This document shows, piece by piece, positions 53,648 to 62,766 of a stretch of 64,000 nt of DNA (within the stretch, counting starts at the first letter, position 1; every line of letters starts with the position of its first letter). Below the pieces are notes generated by a model, which saw only the letters and a program-made list of their open reading frames with translations, was not told where the DNA came from and did not search any database. Both the position numbers and the translations under genes were made by a program. Origin of the DNA: Rhizobium acidisoli (GTDB lineage: Bacteria > Pseudomonadota > Alphaproteobacteria > Rhizobiales > Rhizobiaceae); contig NZ_CP035000.1 in assembly GCF_002531755.2 (NCBI RefSeq), forward strand, positions 310,001-374,000, written 5' to 3'.

Positions 53648-54059
53648 ACAAAAAGAGCGCTGGCGAGCAGCGGCTCAGCCTCGACTACCTGCCCGGCCGC
53701 ACGAGCGGGCCCCGATCTTGAAACCGACACCCCATTGTGTTGAAACCTTGGTCCAACCGCCGATCGATCGACCTTAAATCTGCAAGCGGGGCTTGCACGA
53801 TCTCTGTCTAGTACGGCGGGCTTTGGCAGCCAAGCCCCCTGATCTTCTTTTCGGATTTGGGCATTTGTCGCTTGGGGCTTAACCGCAAGAGTTTCAGCTT
53901 AACGAGTGAAGTCGGTCCGCCTGCTCGTACTCTGCTTGCATCAGGGATTCTTGCGCTGTGATCCCGCGATCATCGCGTTCAAACGACGGTGCAGCGCAGG
54001 CGGCTCAACCTCCATCCGTACATTGCCAAGGGCGTAGCACATTGCGGGAGAGAACGGCA
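53648..54059. other. Intergenic, no gene supported
   Basis: I see no gene, repeat or RNA signature here; the right edge runs into ParB-gene debris. Confidence 0.4.
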
Positions 54060-55104
54060 TCAAGGCCCCAGGATATCGAGCAGAGTGTCGGACATCATAT
54101 TCTCCAACGGATCGACGCCCAACTGGCCCAGTGCCTTTTCATGCTCGGGCAGCTTCGCTTTCGCAACAATGGCGAGAACGCGTTTCAATATGACGCCTCG
54201 CAGATCATGATGCAAACTCGTCGACCACCACCACCCATCGACATCTGCAAGATAAGCCGACACATAGGTTTCTGCTGTCAACTGCGGCGGCCTTGAGTTT
54301 TTCGAGCGCGAGCTGCTCAAGCAGCGCCGGATCCTGCAGCCATCCACCCTGATCTTGCTCGAATAGATCACGCATGAGCACGCCGCCGGCAGCTTCATAC
54401 ATATTGACGCCGACATAGACGGCGCGGCGGTCACTGGCGCGGATCGCGGTTTCGGTCAGCAGCCGGCGGATATAATATGGCTCGCGGCTGTGCGACCGCG
54501 AGATCGTATCCCAGACCTGCTCCTGGCGGACATGATCGTTGGTGATCGAGAACGCCATGATCTGCTCGAGCTTCATTACGTCTTCGGTGTAGAGATCGAG
54601 AAGCCGCGGCGAGACGGTCGCAAGCCGCAGGCGCTGCCTCACCGTGGCGACCGAGACGAAGAACCGCGCGGCGATCTCTTCCTCATCGAGTCCCTGTTCC
54701 CGCAGCGTCTGGAAGACTCGGAACTGATCGAGCGGATGCAGGCCGACGCGCTGAACGTTTTCGGCAAGGGAGTCTTCTTCGGCCGATGTCTCGTCGCCTC
54801 GCTTGACGACGCACGGGATCGGCTCATCCTTCGCCATGCGCTTCTGCTTCACGAGCAGTTCGAGTGCCCGATAGCGCCGGCCGCCGGCGGGAACTTCGTA
54901 GGTGCCGGTCTCCTCTCCGGCCTCAGCGAGAACCGGGCGGACGCTCAGGCTCTGGAGGAGTTTGCGACGGGCGATATCCTCAGCAAGATCCTCAATCGAC
55001 ACTCCCGTCTTGATGTTGCGGACGTTTTTCTGCGAGAGCACGAGCTTGTCGAAAGCGATGTCTTCCGATCGGTTGAGGGTGATTTTCTGAATGGCTTTGG
55101 CCAT
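54060..55104 (-). pseudogene. ParB-like partition/nuclease-domain gene, broken
   Basis: The frame from the ATG at 55104 (GGAGAAATGAC upstream) encodes a ParB/Srx domain (KLVLSQKNVRNIKTGVSIED, then VPAGGRRYRALELL and AEDIARRKLLQ) and the HTH region (EEIAARFFVSVATVRQRLRL). Residues up to about 272 (LEQLALEKLKAAA) fit the long ParB-like proteins of rhizobial plasmids, which I recall as 650-700 residues. After that the frame turns into Cys/Arg/Val nonsense and stops at 54205. A second frame remains open from about 54290 to 54060 and may be part of the original downstream region. The gene is truncated and frameshifted, and its promoter side abuts the IS3 remnant. Confidence 0.7.
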
Positions 55105-55339
55105 GTCATTTCTCCATGACGGACCGGCTGGAGCCTCTCTCCAATCCTGTCAATCCGTCACAGCTTTCCCTTCCCTCCTCTTCCTCTCTCCTCCTCGCTA
55201 ACTGGCCAGCACTAGTCTCGCCGGTCGCGCCGCTCCCTGAGCCGCCCTCGCCACTCTCGCAGGGAGCCGAGCCGAGTATGCTCTTTCGCTCTTTCGCTGT
55301 TTCACTGAAAGACAGTTCCTCGCATGCTCATGCTCAGTG
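55105..55339. other. Intergenic with 33-nt pyrimidine tract
   Basis: Upstream of the ParB gene, positions 55164-55196 are all C or T on the plus strand, giving a purine-only leader for the minus-strand gene. Confidence 0.45.
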
Positions 55340-56160
55340 CCAAAGAATCCTATCCGTATTTGATCGAACGCCAGAGCCGCTCGACGAAGACGTTGTCGCG
55401 CCGTGCACCCTGGCCATCCATCGAGATTTCAATCCCGGCCTTCTTCAGCACCGCCGTGAAGTCGATTGAGGTAAACTGCGACCCCCGGTCAGTATTGAAG
55501 ATGTCTGGCTTGTCATATCGGCAAAGAGCTTCCTCATCCGCCTCGAAGGCCGTCTTCATCGTGATCGATAGCCGCCACGACAGAACCGATCAACGATAAC
55601 GAAGAGAAAGACGAAGCCCCCCGCCATGGGGATGTACGTCAGGTCCAATGCCCACACCTGGGTGGGTCTGGTGACCGCCAGCTTCCCGAGCAATAGACTG
55701 ACCAGGCGCAGGTTTAGACGCGTTGGGACGACAGTAAATCGCCTCAATGCCCATCTTCTTCATCAGCGTCGCAACATGGAGCCGCCGTGACTGAAGCCGA
55801 GAAGCTTCGCCTGGCGGACAACGGACAGTTTGTGCTCGCGGTTGATCATTCCTTTCCGCTCAGCAGCCCGGCTTTGCCGAGCGCACCGGATAAAAACATT
55901 CGCTAACGTCAGCTCCCAATCTTGGCGTGCAGGATTTTAATTATCGACGGTCGGAGCCGCCGGTTCGGCTTTGGCGTCATCGCCGAAAACGCCTGTCGCT
56001 CCCTCAAGGAGCTGGTCTTTCCACTGTTTAGTCTGATTGGCTTGTCCGTCGAACTGCAGGGATAATTCCACAAGCGCTGTTAACCTCTGACGGCGGCAAG
56101 CGCCACCTTTGCCTTGAGAGCCGGGGCGATGGTTCCGCCGCGATCGTCTCGAAACCTCCG
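55340..56160 (-). mobile_element. IS3-family element remnant (orfA and orfB relics)
   Basis: On the minus strand, orfA debris gives QWKDQLLEGATGVFGDDAKA then LHAKIGELTL in shifted frames. orfB debris gives INREHKLSVVRQAKLLGFS, then MGIEAIYCRPNASKPAPG, VTRPTQVWALDLTYIPM (first Asp), IFNTDRGSQFT (second Asp) and DNVFVERLWRSIKYG (Glu). Part of orfB after LLGFSHGGS is deleted and several frameshifts separate the pieces. The catalytic triad residues are visible but no complete transposase can be made. I could not define the terminal repeats. Confidence 0.8.
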
Positions 56161-56269
56161 CAGTCGTCTCAGCGTATTTCCAATAAGGACGTCGCGCCGC
56201 CGCAATCGTACTGCGGCCGGAACTGGAAATCCTTAAAACAAACGATGCAAGCAGCGGCCGTATGACCGC

Positions 56270-56530
56270 TTAGCGATCGTTCCTCATGGCGGCTCGGAGC
56301 ACATCATTGATGCGGTCTTGCCAGCCCGGGCCATCCTCCTGAAAATAGACGAGCACGTCGCTGTCGAGCTTCAGGGTGACCTGCTCCTTGACGTTCGGCA
56401 GCGCCGGCCGCGCGACGGGTGGTGCGGCGGCGACCTTTTTGGCGGGCTTGAACAAGGCTTCCGCGGCATGAAGCGCATTGACTGGGCGGCGTGGGGTTTT
56501 GGTCACGTTTCTCTCCAATGGTTCGCTCAT
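56270..56530 (-). CDS. BrnA-like antitoxin, orphan
   Basis: 86 residues from the ATG at 56530 (an upstream GTG/ATG in frame would add a Pro-rich tail). The C-terminal 40 residues, VKEQVTLKLDSDVLVYFQED, GPGWQDRINDVLRAAMRND, match the BrnA antitoxin DNA-binding domain. The N-terminal half is basic and Ala/Pro-rich. In BrnTA systems the toxin gene precedes brnA; none is found here, the upstream side being non-coding. It may act as a lone regulator or be a leftover. Confidence 0.65.
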   Translation of the reverse strand: MSEPLERNVTKTPRRPVNALHAAEALFKPAKKVAAAPPVARPALPNVKEQVTLKLDSDVLVYFQEDGPGWQDRINDVLRAAMRNDR

Positions 56531-56971
56531 TCCGCGGTCAGGCAGTCTTTCAAAGGGTTGATCGTCCGCCGGGACGCTTCCGGGTCGTTGACCTGCTCCG
56601 GTCATGGCAACGACCCCTGTTTTAGAAAGCGACCGCTCCTGCAGCAGTGCGTTGTATCGACCACGAATCTCACTTGACCATTAGAGGATACCAAATCCAG
56701 CCGGCTTGGTAAGGCGTTGGAAAGCTGGGCCTCGTTCCGGAGCCGCACGATGTGTAGCCGATTCTCATGTTGTGAATGTTCTACGTTTCAGCAGACCGAA
56801 AAACAGTCGTGTTAGCGCTGATGTTGGCTTGTTGAACACGGACAAGACTTCCAGCCCGCCCATAAGATCAAACAGATCGCAGCCATGGCTGGAGGGCAAG
56901 CCGTCCGGTATCGTGGGTGCAGGGCGAAAGAGCTCCGCGCCATCGCAGGCGCGGTGCCTTTGTCGATCTCA
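56531..56971. other. Intergenic, no gene supported
   Basis: No brnT-like toxin frame and no other gene is visible between the BrnA-like gene and gfa. Confidence 0.4.
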
Positions 56972-57541
56972 TCAAGAGGCGAGAACGCCGCTCTTCTTGG
57001 CGGTCCAGGTGGCGATATAATCCATCAGGCCGGGATTGAGGCAATCGTACGGTTCGATACCGGATGCTTTCAGCTGCGCTCTGACGGCGTCCATCTTGGC
57101 AGGATCGAAGCCGCTTTCGATGATCGACGACACGAAGGCCGCAAAGCCGGGCTTTGCCCAGCCGGTTTCCTGGAAGCGCTCCGGATGGACGAAGGACAAT
57201 CCCTGGAACGGGTGTTCGCGCTCGACCGGCCCGTACATATGCACGCCGCATTCCTTGCAGGCATGCCGCTGGATCAAGGCCGCGGCATCGACGACGGCGA
57301 GCTTGTTGCCGTTCTCGAGCACTTCGACGTTCTCGGTCGGCGCAACCGCCACCACCGAAAAGGCCGCACCCTCGGGCTTCCAGCATTTGGTGCAGCCGCA
57401 GGCGTGATTGTGGGCGATATCGCCCTTGATCCTGACCTTGACCGGATTGCTCGCGCATTTGCACACCAGCGTCCCACCGGCAAAGGCAGCGTCAGTCGCT
57501 CGAAAGCCTGAATCCACGGCCGGATGAATGGCTATGCTCAT
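56972..57541 (-). CDS. gfa: S-(hydroxymethyl)glutathione synthase (glutathione-dependent formaldehyde-activating enzyme)
   Basis: 189 residues from the ATG at 57541 (AAGGAG upstream). The zinc-binding cysteines of the GFA/CENP-V fold are visible: [10 protein letters not shown] (C-x-C), [13 protein letters not shown] (C-x-C-x2-C) and [11 protein letters not shown]. The length fits Gfa of Paracoccus. It speeds the joining of formaldehyde to glutathione, the first step of the oxidation pathway completed by the next two genes. A broken copy of its 3' end sits at 43728-43939. Confidence 0.92.
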   Translation of the reverse strand: MSIAIHPAVDSGFRATDAAFAGGTLVCKCASNPVKVRIKGDIAHNHACGCTKCWKPEGAAFSVVAVAPTENVEVLENGNKLAVVDAAALIQRHACKECGVHMYGPVEREHPFQGLSFVHPERFQETGWAKPGFAAFVSSIIESGFDPAKMDAVRAQLKASGIEPYDCLNPGLMDYIATWTAKKSGVLAS

Positions 57542-57596
57542 TGATGTTCTCCTTCCCTCCTTGGCCGTTTGCGTTATGCCCGGCCGAGCTCTGCAA

Positions 57597-58433
57597 TCAA
57601 TTCCCCAACCTCTGCGCATGCCAGCGCAGATGGTCCTCCATGAATGTCGAAATGAAAAAGTAGGAGTGGCCGTAGCCTTCCTGCATGCGCAGCGTCAGCG
57701 GAATGCCCGCTGCCTCGCAGGCCTGCCTGAGCTCGTCGGGACGCAGGCCGTCCTCCAGGAAACTGTCGGCCGTCCCCTGGTCGACGAAGAGTTCCGGGCA
57801 CCGGCGACCGTCTTCGATCAACGAGCAGGCATCATAGGCCCGCCAGGTCTTCTCATCGGGCCCAAGATATTTCCGCAAAGCCGGTTTCGACCAGCCGGAG
57901 ACCGAGGGATGGCTGATCGGCGCGAAGGCCGAGCAGCTCTTGAAGCGGTCCGGGTTCTTGAGCGCGATGGTGATCGCGCCATGTCCGCCCATCGAATGGC
58001 CGAAGATTGCCTGGCGGTCCATGTCGACGGGAAATTCCGCGGCAAGGAGGCGCGGCAGCTCGTCGGCGATGTAGCTGTACATGCGATAATTCGTTGAAAA
58101 CGGCGGCTCGGTGGCATCGACATAAAAGCCGGCCCCCTTGCCGAACTGCCAATTGTCCGGCTCATCCGGAACGTGGTCGCCGCGGGGACTGGTATCCGGG
58201 CAGACGACGATCAGTCCGAGCTCGGCGGCAAGCCGCCGATATTCGCCCTTGTCCATGACATTGGCATGCGTGCAGGTCAGGCCGGACAGGTACCACAGCA
58301 CCGGGCAATTGCCCTTGGCTGCCTGCGGCGGCACGTATACCGCAAATGTCATGTCGCAGTCGCAGGCCTCGGAGCGACTGACATAGACCCCTTGAGTGCC
58401 GCCATGAGACTTCTCGGTCGAGATGGTTTTCAT
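57597..58433 (-). CDS. fghA: S-formylglutathione hydrolase
   Basis: 278 residues, alpha/beta hydrolase of the esterase D family. The nucleophile is in [13 protein letters not shown] (Ser, about residue 147), with [20 protein letters not shown] at the oxyanion side and the catalytic Asp and His in [13 protein letters not shown] and [12 protein letters not shown]. It splits S-formylglutathione to formate and glutathione. It follows the dehydrogenase gene by three bases. Confidence 0.95.
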   Translation of the reverse strand: MKTISTEKSHGGTQGVYVSRSEACDCDMTFAVYVPPQAAKGNCPVLWYLSGLTCTHANVMDKGEYRRLAAELGLIVVCPDTSPRGDHVPDEPDNWQFGKGAGFYVDATEPPFSTNYRMYSYIADELPRLLAAEFPVDMDRQAIFGHSMGGHGAITIALKNPDRFKSCSAFAPISHPSVSGWSKPALRKYLGPDEKTWRAYDACSLIEDGRRCPELFVDQGTADSFLEDGLRPDELRQACEAAGIPLTLRMQEGYGHSYFFISTFMEDHLRWHAQRLGN

Positions 58434-58436
58434 GGC

Positions 58437-59564
58437 TTAGTAGACCACCACGCCGCGGATGCTTTCGCCCTTGTGCATCATGTCGAAGCCCTTGTTGATG
58501 TCTTGGAGTGGCATGGTGTGGGTGATCATCGGGTCGATCTGGATCTTGCCCTGCATGTACCAGTCGACGATCTTCGGCACGTCGGTACGCCCGCGCGCGC
58601 CGCCGAAGGCGGTGCCCATCCAGTTGCGGCCGGTGACCAGCTGGAACGGACGGGTGGAGATCTCCTGGCCGGCGCCGGCAACGCCGATGATGATCGACTT
58701 GCCCCAGCCGCGGTGGGAGGCCTCGAGCGCCTGGCGCATCACCTTGGTGTTGCCGGTGCAGTCGAAGGTATAGTCGGCGCCGCCGATCAGGTCGCCATTA
58801 CGCTTGGTCATATTGACAAGATGGGGCACGATGTCGTCGCCAACCTCCTTCGGATTGACGAAATGCGTCATGCCGAACTTTTCGCCCCAGGCCTTGCGGT
58901 CATTGTTGATGTCGACGCCGATGATCATGTCGGCGCCGGCAAGCCTGAGGCCCTGCAGCACGTTGAGGCCGATGCCGCCGAGACCGAAGACGATCGCCGT
59001 CGAACCGATCTCGACCTTGGCGGTGTTGATCACCGCGCCGATGCCGGTGGTCACGCCGCAGCCGATATAGCAGATCTTGTCGAAGGGCGCGTCGGGATTG
59101 ACCTTGGCAAGGGCGATCTCCGGCAGCACGGTAAAATTGGCGAAGGTCGAGCAGCCCATGTAATGATGGATCTTGTCCTTGCCGATCGAGAAGCGCGAGG
59201 TGCCATCCGGCATCACACCCTGGCCCTGGGTCGATCGGATCGCGGTGCAGAGATTGGTCTTGCGGGAAAGGCAGGAATAACATTCGCGGCATTCCGGCGT
59301 GTAGAGCGGGATGACGTGGTCGCCCTTCTTGACCGAGGTCACACCTGGACCGACATCGACGACGATACCGGCACCCTCATGGCCGAGGATCGCCGGAAAC
59401 AGACCTTCCGGATCGGCGCCCGACAGGGTGAAATCGTCGGTGTGGCAGATGCCGGTCGCCTTGACCTCGACCAGCACTTCGCCGGCCCGCGGGCCTTCCA
59501 GCTGCACGGTCATCACTTCGAGCGGTTTTCCTGCCTGAACGGCAACAGCGGCGCGAACGTCCAT
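58437..59564 (-). CDS. adhC: S-(hydroxymethyl)glutathione dehydrogenase / class III alcohol dehydrogenase
   Basis: 375 residues of the zinc alcohol dehydrogenase family. The catalytic zinc ligands are in ATGICHTDDFTLSG and LGHEGAGIVVDVG, with the third Cys in IGCGVTTGIG. The structural zinc site is ECRECYSCLSRKTNLC, and the NAD fold has VFGLGGIGLNVLQGL. The enzyme oxidises the formaldehyde-glutathione adduct to S-formylglutathione. It is the first of the three formaldehyde genes on the minus strand (adhC-fghA-gfa), placed directly after the ETF/cupin genes that would generate formaldehyde. Confidence 0.95.
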   Translation of the reverse strand: MDVRAAVAVQAGKPLEVMTVQLEGPRAGEVLVEVKATGICHTDDFTLSGADPEGLFPAILGHEGAGIVVDVGPGVTSVKKGDHVIPLYTPECRECYSCLSRKTNLCTAIRSTQGQGVMPDGTSRFSIGKDKIHHYMGCSTFANFTVLPEIALAKVNPDAPFDKICYIGCGVTTGIGAVINTAKVEIGSTAIVFGLGGIGLNVLQGLRLAGADMIIGVDINNDRKAWGEKFGMTHFVNPKEVGDDIVPHLVNMTKRNGDLIGGADYTFDCTGNTKVMRQALEASHRGWGKSIIIGVAGAGQEISTRPFQLVTGRNWMGTAFGGARGRTDVPKIVDWYMQGKIQIDPMITHTMPLQDINKGFDMMHKGESIRGVVVY

Positions 59565-59663
59565 CTTGATATCCTTCCTCGTAAATTGAATTCTGACTGC
59601 TAGATATTCGGATAGGCTGGCCTCGCCGCCGGCTTTCGCCGATCGCTGCCAAAACCAACCCGA

Positions 59664-60362
59664 TCACGTCTCCGGCTCAACCTGGCACCAGACCGCGAGA
59701 AGCGGCCTTGCCGTGCATCTTATCGCGAATGATTGCCCGGCATCGTTTGCGAAAACAGTGCCGGTCGCGGCAGAGAACCACTGCGAATTGCCAAGGCAGA
59801 TTTCTCCAGGCGAAAACAGGATGAAGGCCCGCGGCTGCGTCTGAACATGATCGGGAAACCGGGTGTAGCGGTCCATATAGATCACGCCGACCCTCAGATC
59901 GGCGCGCTCCTCCATGCCGCCGGGGCCGACCACGACAGCATGAGAATGCGTATTGCCGAAATTCAGGCTTGCAAACGGGCCCGAGCGGCCGCGCCGCCAG
60001 AGCAGGCTGTCGGCAAGACTTCTGAATTGGCCGGCGATCGCCTCGTATTTCCGTCCTGATTTCGCAAGATGGTCGATGGCGTCGTCAAGCCCTTCCGGCG
60101 CGCCGGCACGAGGCCCGCTCTCCAAAGGACGCACCTTGCCGGTTTTGAGCAGTTTCTGCAGAACCTTGCCCGCGACGAAACTGGCGACGGCTGGGGCGTC
60201 GGCCGACAACATTAGGCCGCCGACGTCGTTCAGGAATTCCTGCAACGGCCGAGGACGCCTTTCCCTGCCGATGTCGTGCAGCCGTATATAGGCCGGCTTT
60301 TCCTCATCGTTCAGAAGAAGATCGGCCCCACGTTTGATTGGACGTCCCACCGCGCGCGCCAC
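59664..60362 (-). CDS. Cupin of the DMSP-lyase (DddQ-like) family lacking most metal ligands
   Basis: 232 residues with a GTG start at 60362 (GAGGGG seven bases upstream; a TTG two codons earlier is an alternative). The domain plan matches the neighbouring cupin at 62117: VVVGPGGMEERADLRVGVIY then the cupin strands. Where that protein has [14 protein letters not shown] and GIKHAMRS, this one has PDHVQTQPRAFILF and GQSFAIRC. Only the first His remains; the second His, the Glu pair, the Tyr and the distal His are gone. It is unlikely to be a metal-dependent lyase and may have a binding or regulatory role. It lies 15 bases after etfA. Confidence 0.7.
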   Translation of the reverse strand: MARAVGRPIKRGADLLLNDEEKPAYIRLHDIGRERRPRPLQEFLNDVGGLMLSADAPAVASFVAGKVLQKLLKTGKVRPLESGPRAGAPEGLDDAIDHLAKSGRKYEAIAGQFRSLADSLLWRRGRSGPFASLNFGNTHSHAVVVGPGGMEERADLRVGVIYMDRYTRFPDHVQTQPRAFILFSPGEICLGNSQWFSAATGTVFANDAGQSFAIRCTARPLLAVWCQVEPET

Positions 60363-60377
60363 GTTCAATCCCCTCGC

Positions 60378-61307
60378 TTAGAGCGCCTTTTCCAATTCCG
60401 GCAGAGCCTCGAACAGATCGGCGACGAGGCCATAGTCGGCGACCTGGAAGATCGGCGCCTCCTCGTCCTTGTTGATGGCGACGATCACCTTACTGTCCTT
60501 CATGCCGGCCAGATGCTGGATCGCCCCGGAGATGCCGGCGGCGATATAAAGCTGCGGGGCGACGACCTTGCCGGTCTGGCCGACCTGCCAGTCATTCGGC
60601 GCATAACCGGCATCGACGGCCGCACGCGATGCGCCGACGGCAGCCCCGAGCTTGTCGGCAAGCGGTAGGATGACTTCCTTGAACTTTTCCGCAGAGCCGA
60701 GTGCCCGGCCGCCGGAAAGGATGATCTTCGCCGAGGTCAGCTCCGGCCGGTCGGAGGCCGACAGCGCATCCTTCACGAAACGTGACAGACCCGGATCGGA
60801 GACCGCCGGGATGGTCTCCACTGTTGCGGAACCGCCTTCAGCTGCTGAGGCAAACGAGGCGGTGCGGACGGTGATGACCTTCTTGGCATCGCTTGATTGT
60901 ACCGTCTGGATGGCATTGCCGGCATAGATCGGCCGCTTGAAGGTATCGGGGCTGACGACCTCGATGATCTCCGAGACCTGGGCGACATCAAGCAGGGCAG
61001 CGACGCGCGGCAGCACGTTCTTGCCGACCGAGGTGGCGGCCGAGAGGATGGTGTCGTAGGAGCCGGCCAGCGAGACGATCAGGTCGGCAAGCGGTTCGGC
61101 GAGATTGTTGGCAAGCGCGTCGCTTTCGGCCAGCAGCACCTTGGAGACGCCGGCGAGTTTGGCAGCCGCATCGGCCGCAGCCTTGGCGCCCTTGCCGGCA
61201 ACGAGGATGTGGATATCGGAGCCGATCTGGCTTGCTGCCGTCAGCGCCTTGGCGGTCTGGTCGGAAAGGCTGACATTGTCGTGGTCGGCCAGAAGAAGAA
61301 TGGTCAT
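60378..61307 (-). CDS. etfA: Electron transfer flavoprotein, alpha subunit
   Basis: 309 residues. The N-terminal part ([20 protein letters not shown]) and the C-terminal FAD-binding domain with [59 protein letters not shown] and [12 protein letters not shown] are typical. With EtfB it passes electrons from flavin dehydrogenases to the quinone pool. It is 25 bases downstream of etfB. Housekeeping copies usually lie elsewhere, so this pair probably serves the adjacent demethylase. Confidence 0.95.
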   Translation of the reverse strand: MTILLLADHDNVSLSDQTAKALTAASQIGSDIHILVAGKGAKAAADAAAKLAGVSKVLLAESDALANNLAEPLADLIVSLAGSYDTILSAATSVGKNVLPRVAALLDVAQVSEIIEVVSPDTFKRPIYAGNAIQTVQSSDAKKVITVRTASFASAAEGGSATVETIPAVSDPGLSRFVKDALSASDRPELTSAKIILSGGRALGSAEKFKEVILPLADKLGAAVGASRAAVDAGYAPNDWQVGQTGKVVAPQLYIAAGISGAIQHLAGMKDSKVIVAINKDEEAPIFQVADYGLVADLFEALPELEKAL

Positions 61308-61332
61308 GATGGTTGCTCCTGTTCCTGCCCGA

Positions 61333-62082
61333 TTACAGCACGCCGGCTTCGTTCTTCAATTTGTCGATCAGTTCGGCGACCGACTTGACCTTGACGCCGG
61401 CCTTGCGGCCGCTGGGCTCTTCGGTCTTCAGCACCTTCAGCCGCGGCGCGGTGGAGACGCCGAAATCATCAGGCGACTTCTTGTCGAGCGGCTTCTTCTT
61501 CGCCTTCATGATATTCGGCAGCGAGGCATAACGTGGTTCGTTCAGCCTGAGGTCCGAGGTGACCACCGCCGGCAGCTTGATCTCGATCGTCTGCAGGCCG
61601 CCGTCGACCTCGCGGGTGACCTCAGCCTTGCCATCGCCGATCTCGATCTTCGAGGCGAAGGTCGCCTGGGCCGAACCCAGAAGTGCGGCCAGCATCTGGC
61701 CGGTCTGGTTGGAATCATCGTCGATCGCCTGCTTGCCGACAATAATCAGCCCCGGCTGTTCGGCATCGGCGACGCCTTTGAGGATCTTGGCGACCGCCAG
61801 CGGCTCGACTTGATCGTCGGTCTCGACCAGGATCGCCCGGTCGGCGCCCATGGCAAGAGCCGTGCGCAGCGTCTCCTCGGCCTTGGCCGGGCCGATCGAC
61901 ACCACCACCACTTCCTCAGCCTTGCCGGCTTCCTTCAGACGCAGCGCCTCTTCCACCGAGATCTCGTCGAACGGGTTCATCGACATCTTCACATTGGCAA
62001 GCTCGACACCGGAACCATCCGGCTTCACCCGGATCTTCACGTTGTAGTCGACGACGCGCTTGACGGGCACGAGAATCTTCAT
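61333..62082 (-). CDS. etfB: Electron transfer flavoprotein, beta subunit
   Basis: 249 residues from the ATG at 62082 (AAAGGGG upstream); the longer frame to 62136 is not supported by a binding site. The start [20 protein letters not shown], the AMP-site region [20 protein letters not shown] and the signature [20 protein letters not shown] are those of EtfB. It precedes etfA and follows the DddQ-like cupin gene by 34 bases. Confidence 0.95.
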   Translation of the reverse strand: MKILVPVKRVVDYNVKIRVKPDGSGVELANVKMSMNPFDEISVEEALRLKEAGKAEEVVVVSIGPAKAEETLRTALAMGADRAILVETDDQVEPLAVAKILKGVADAEQPGLIIVGKQAIDDDSNQTGQMLAALLGSAQATFASKIEIGDGKAEVTREVDGGLQTIEIKLPAVVTSDLRLNEPRYASLPNIMKAKKKPLDKKSPDDFGVSTAPRLKVLKTEEPSGRKAGVKVKSVAELIDKLKNEAGVL

Positions 62083-62116
62083 TTGCAAAACCCCTTTATG
62101 TCTAGACTGCCGGCCA

Positions 62117-62722
62117 TCAATGCGGCCGTTCGGCAAGCAGCGCCCAGAAGGCGAAGAGCGGTGTGTCCACCGACCTCATGGCATGTTTGATCCCGGGGAT
62201 ATTGTAGAACGATCCGCCGATACCAGGCGAAAACCAGTCCCCCTCCCCTTGCTGAAATTCCCCCTCGGAAAGCACAAGATAAACTTCCTCCGGCGGGTGG
62301 TCGTGATCGGGATAGCGCACGTGCGGCGCCAGCAATGTCACACCCAGCCACAGGTCGCTCCGCTCCTCCAATCCTCCCGGGCCGACGATCATGGCATTGG
62401 CATGCCCATCGACGAAATTGTCGCCGGCGGTGTGGTCATACTTGGTGCGCCGGCGCCATTCAAGCATCGGCTCGATGCCTTTGAACGCCTCAATCAATCG
62501 CGCCAGTGAGGGATCATAGGAGGGATCAACCGCAAGCGCCACATCAAGCTGAGCGCAGACGGGCAACCGGCTTCCCTGCCCCGCACGTGCGATCCCCGGC
62601 CGCTCCAGCGCCGCGAAAAATTGACGGATCGAGCGCCGGGACTCCGGGGCTTTCGCGAACTGATCAAAAGCCAGAGACGCAGCATCCACGAAACGCTGGA
62701 GGCTTTCTTCACGCAAACTCAT
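62117..62722 (-). CDS. DddQ-like cupin, DMSP-lyase family
   Basis: 201 residues from the ATG at 62722 (GGGGGATGAT upstream); an ATG at 62770 overlapping the preceding stop would add 16 residues and give translational coupling, so both are possible. The C-terminal cupin has [20 protein letters not shown], the metal site [15 protein letters not shown] (H140, H142, E145/E146, Y148) and the second-motif His in GIKHAMRS (H180). These residues match what I recall of the DddQ/DddW/DddL group. Its location between etfB and an StcD-like demethylase suggests action on betaines or sulfonium analogues; activity on DMSP is untested. Confidence 0.72.
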   Translation of the reverse strand: MSLREESLQRFVDAASLAFDQFAKAPESRRSIRQFFAALERPGIARAGQGSRLPVCAQLDVALAVDPSYDPSLARLIEAFKGIEPMLEWRRRTKYDHTAGDNFVDGHANAMIVGPGGLEERSDLWLGVTLLAPHVRYPDHDHPPEEVYLVLSEGEFQQGEGDWFSPGIGGSFYNIPGIKHAMRSVDTPLFAFWALLAERPH

Positions 62723-62766
62723 ATCATCCCCCGAAATGAGCGACCGACGAGCGGCCGCTCCTGCGA

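Noticed and set aside
43400..56600. Possible prophage, integrative element or defence island
   Set aside because: No integrase, phage structural gene, CRISPR array, restriction system or flanking attachment site is visible; only IS relics and scattered small genes.
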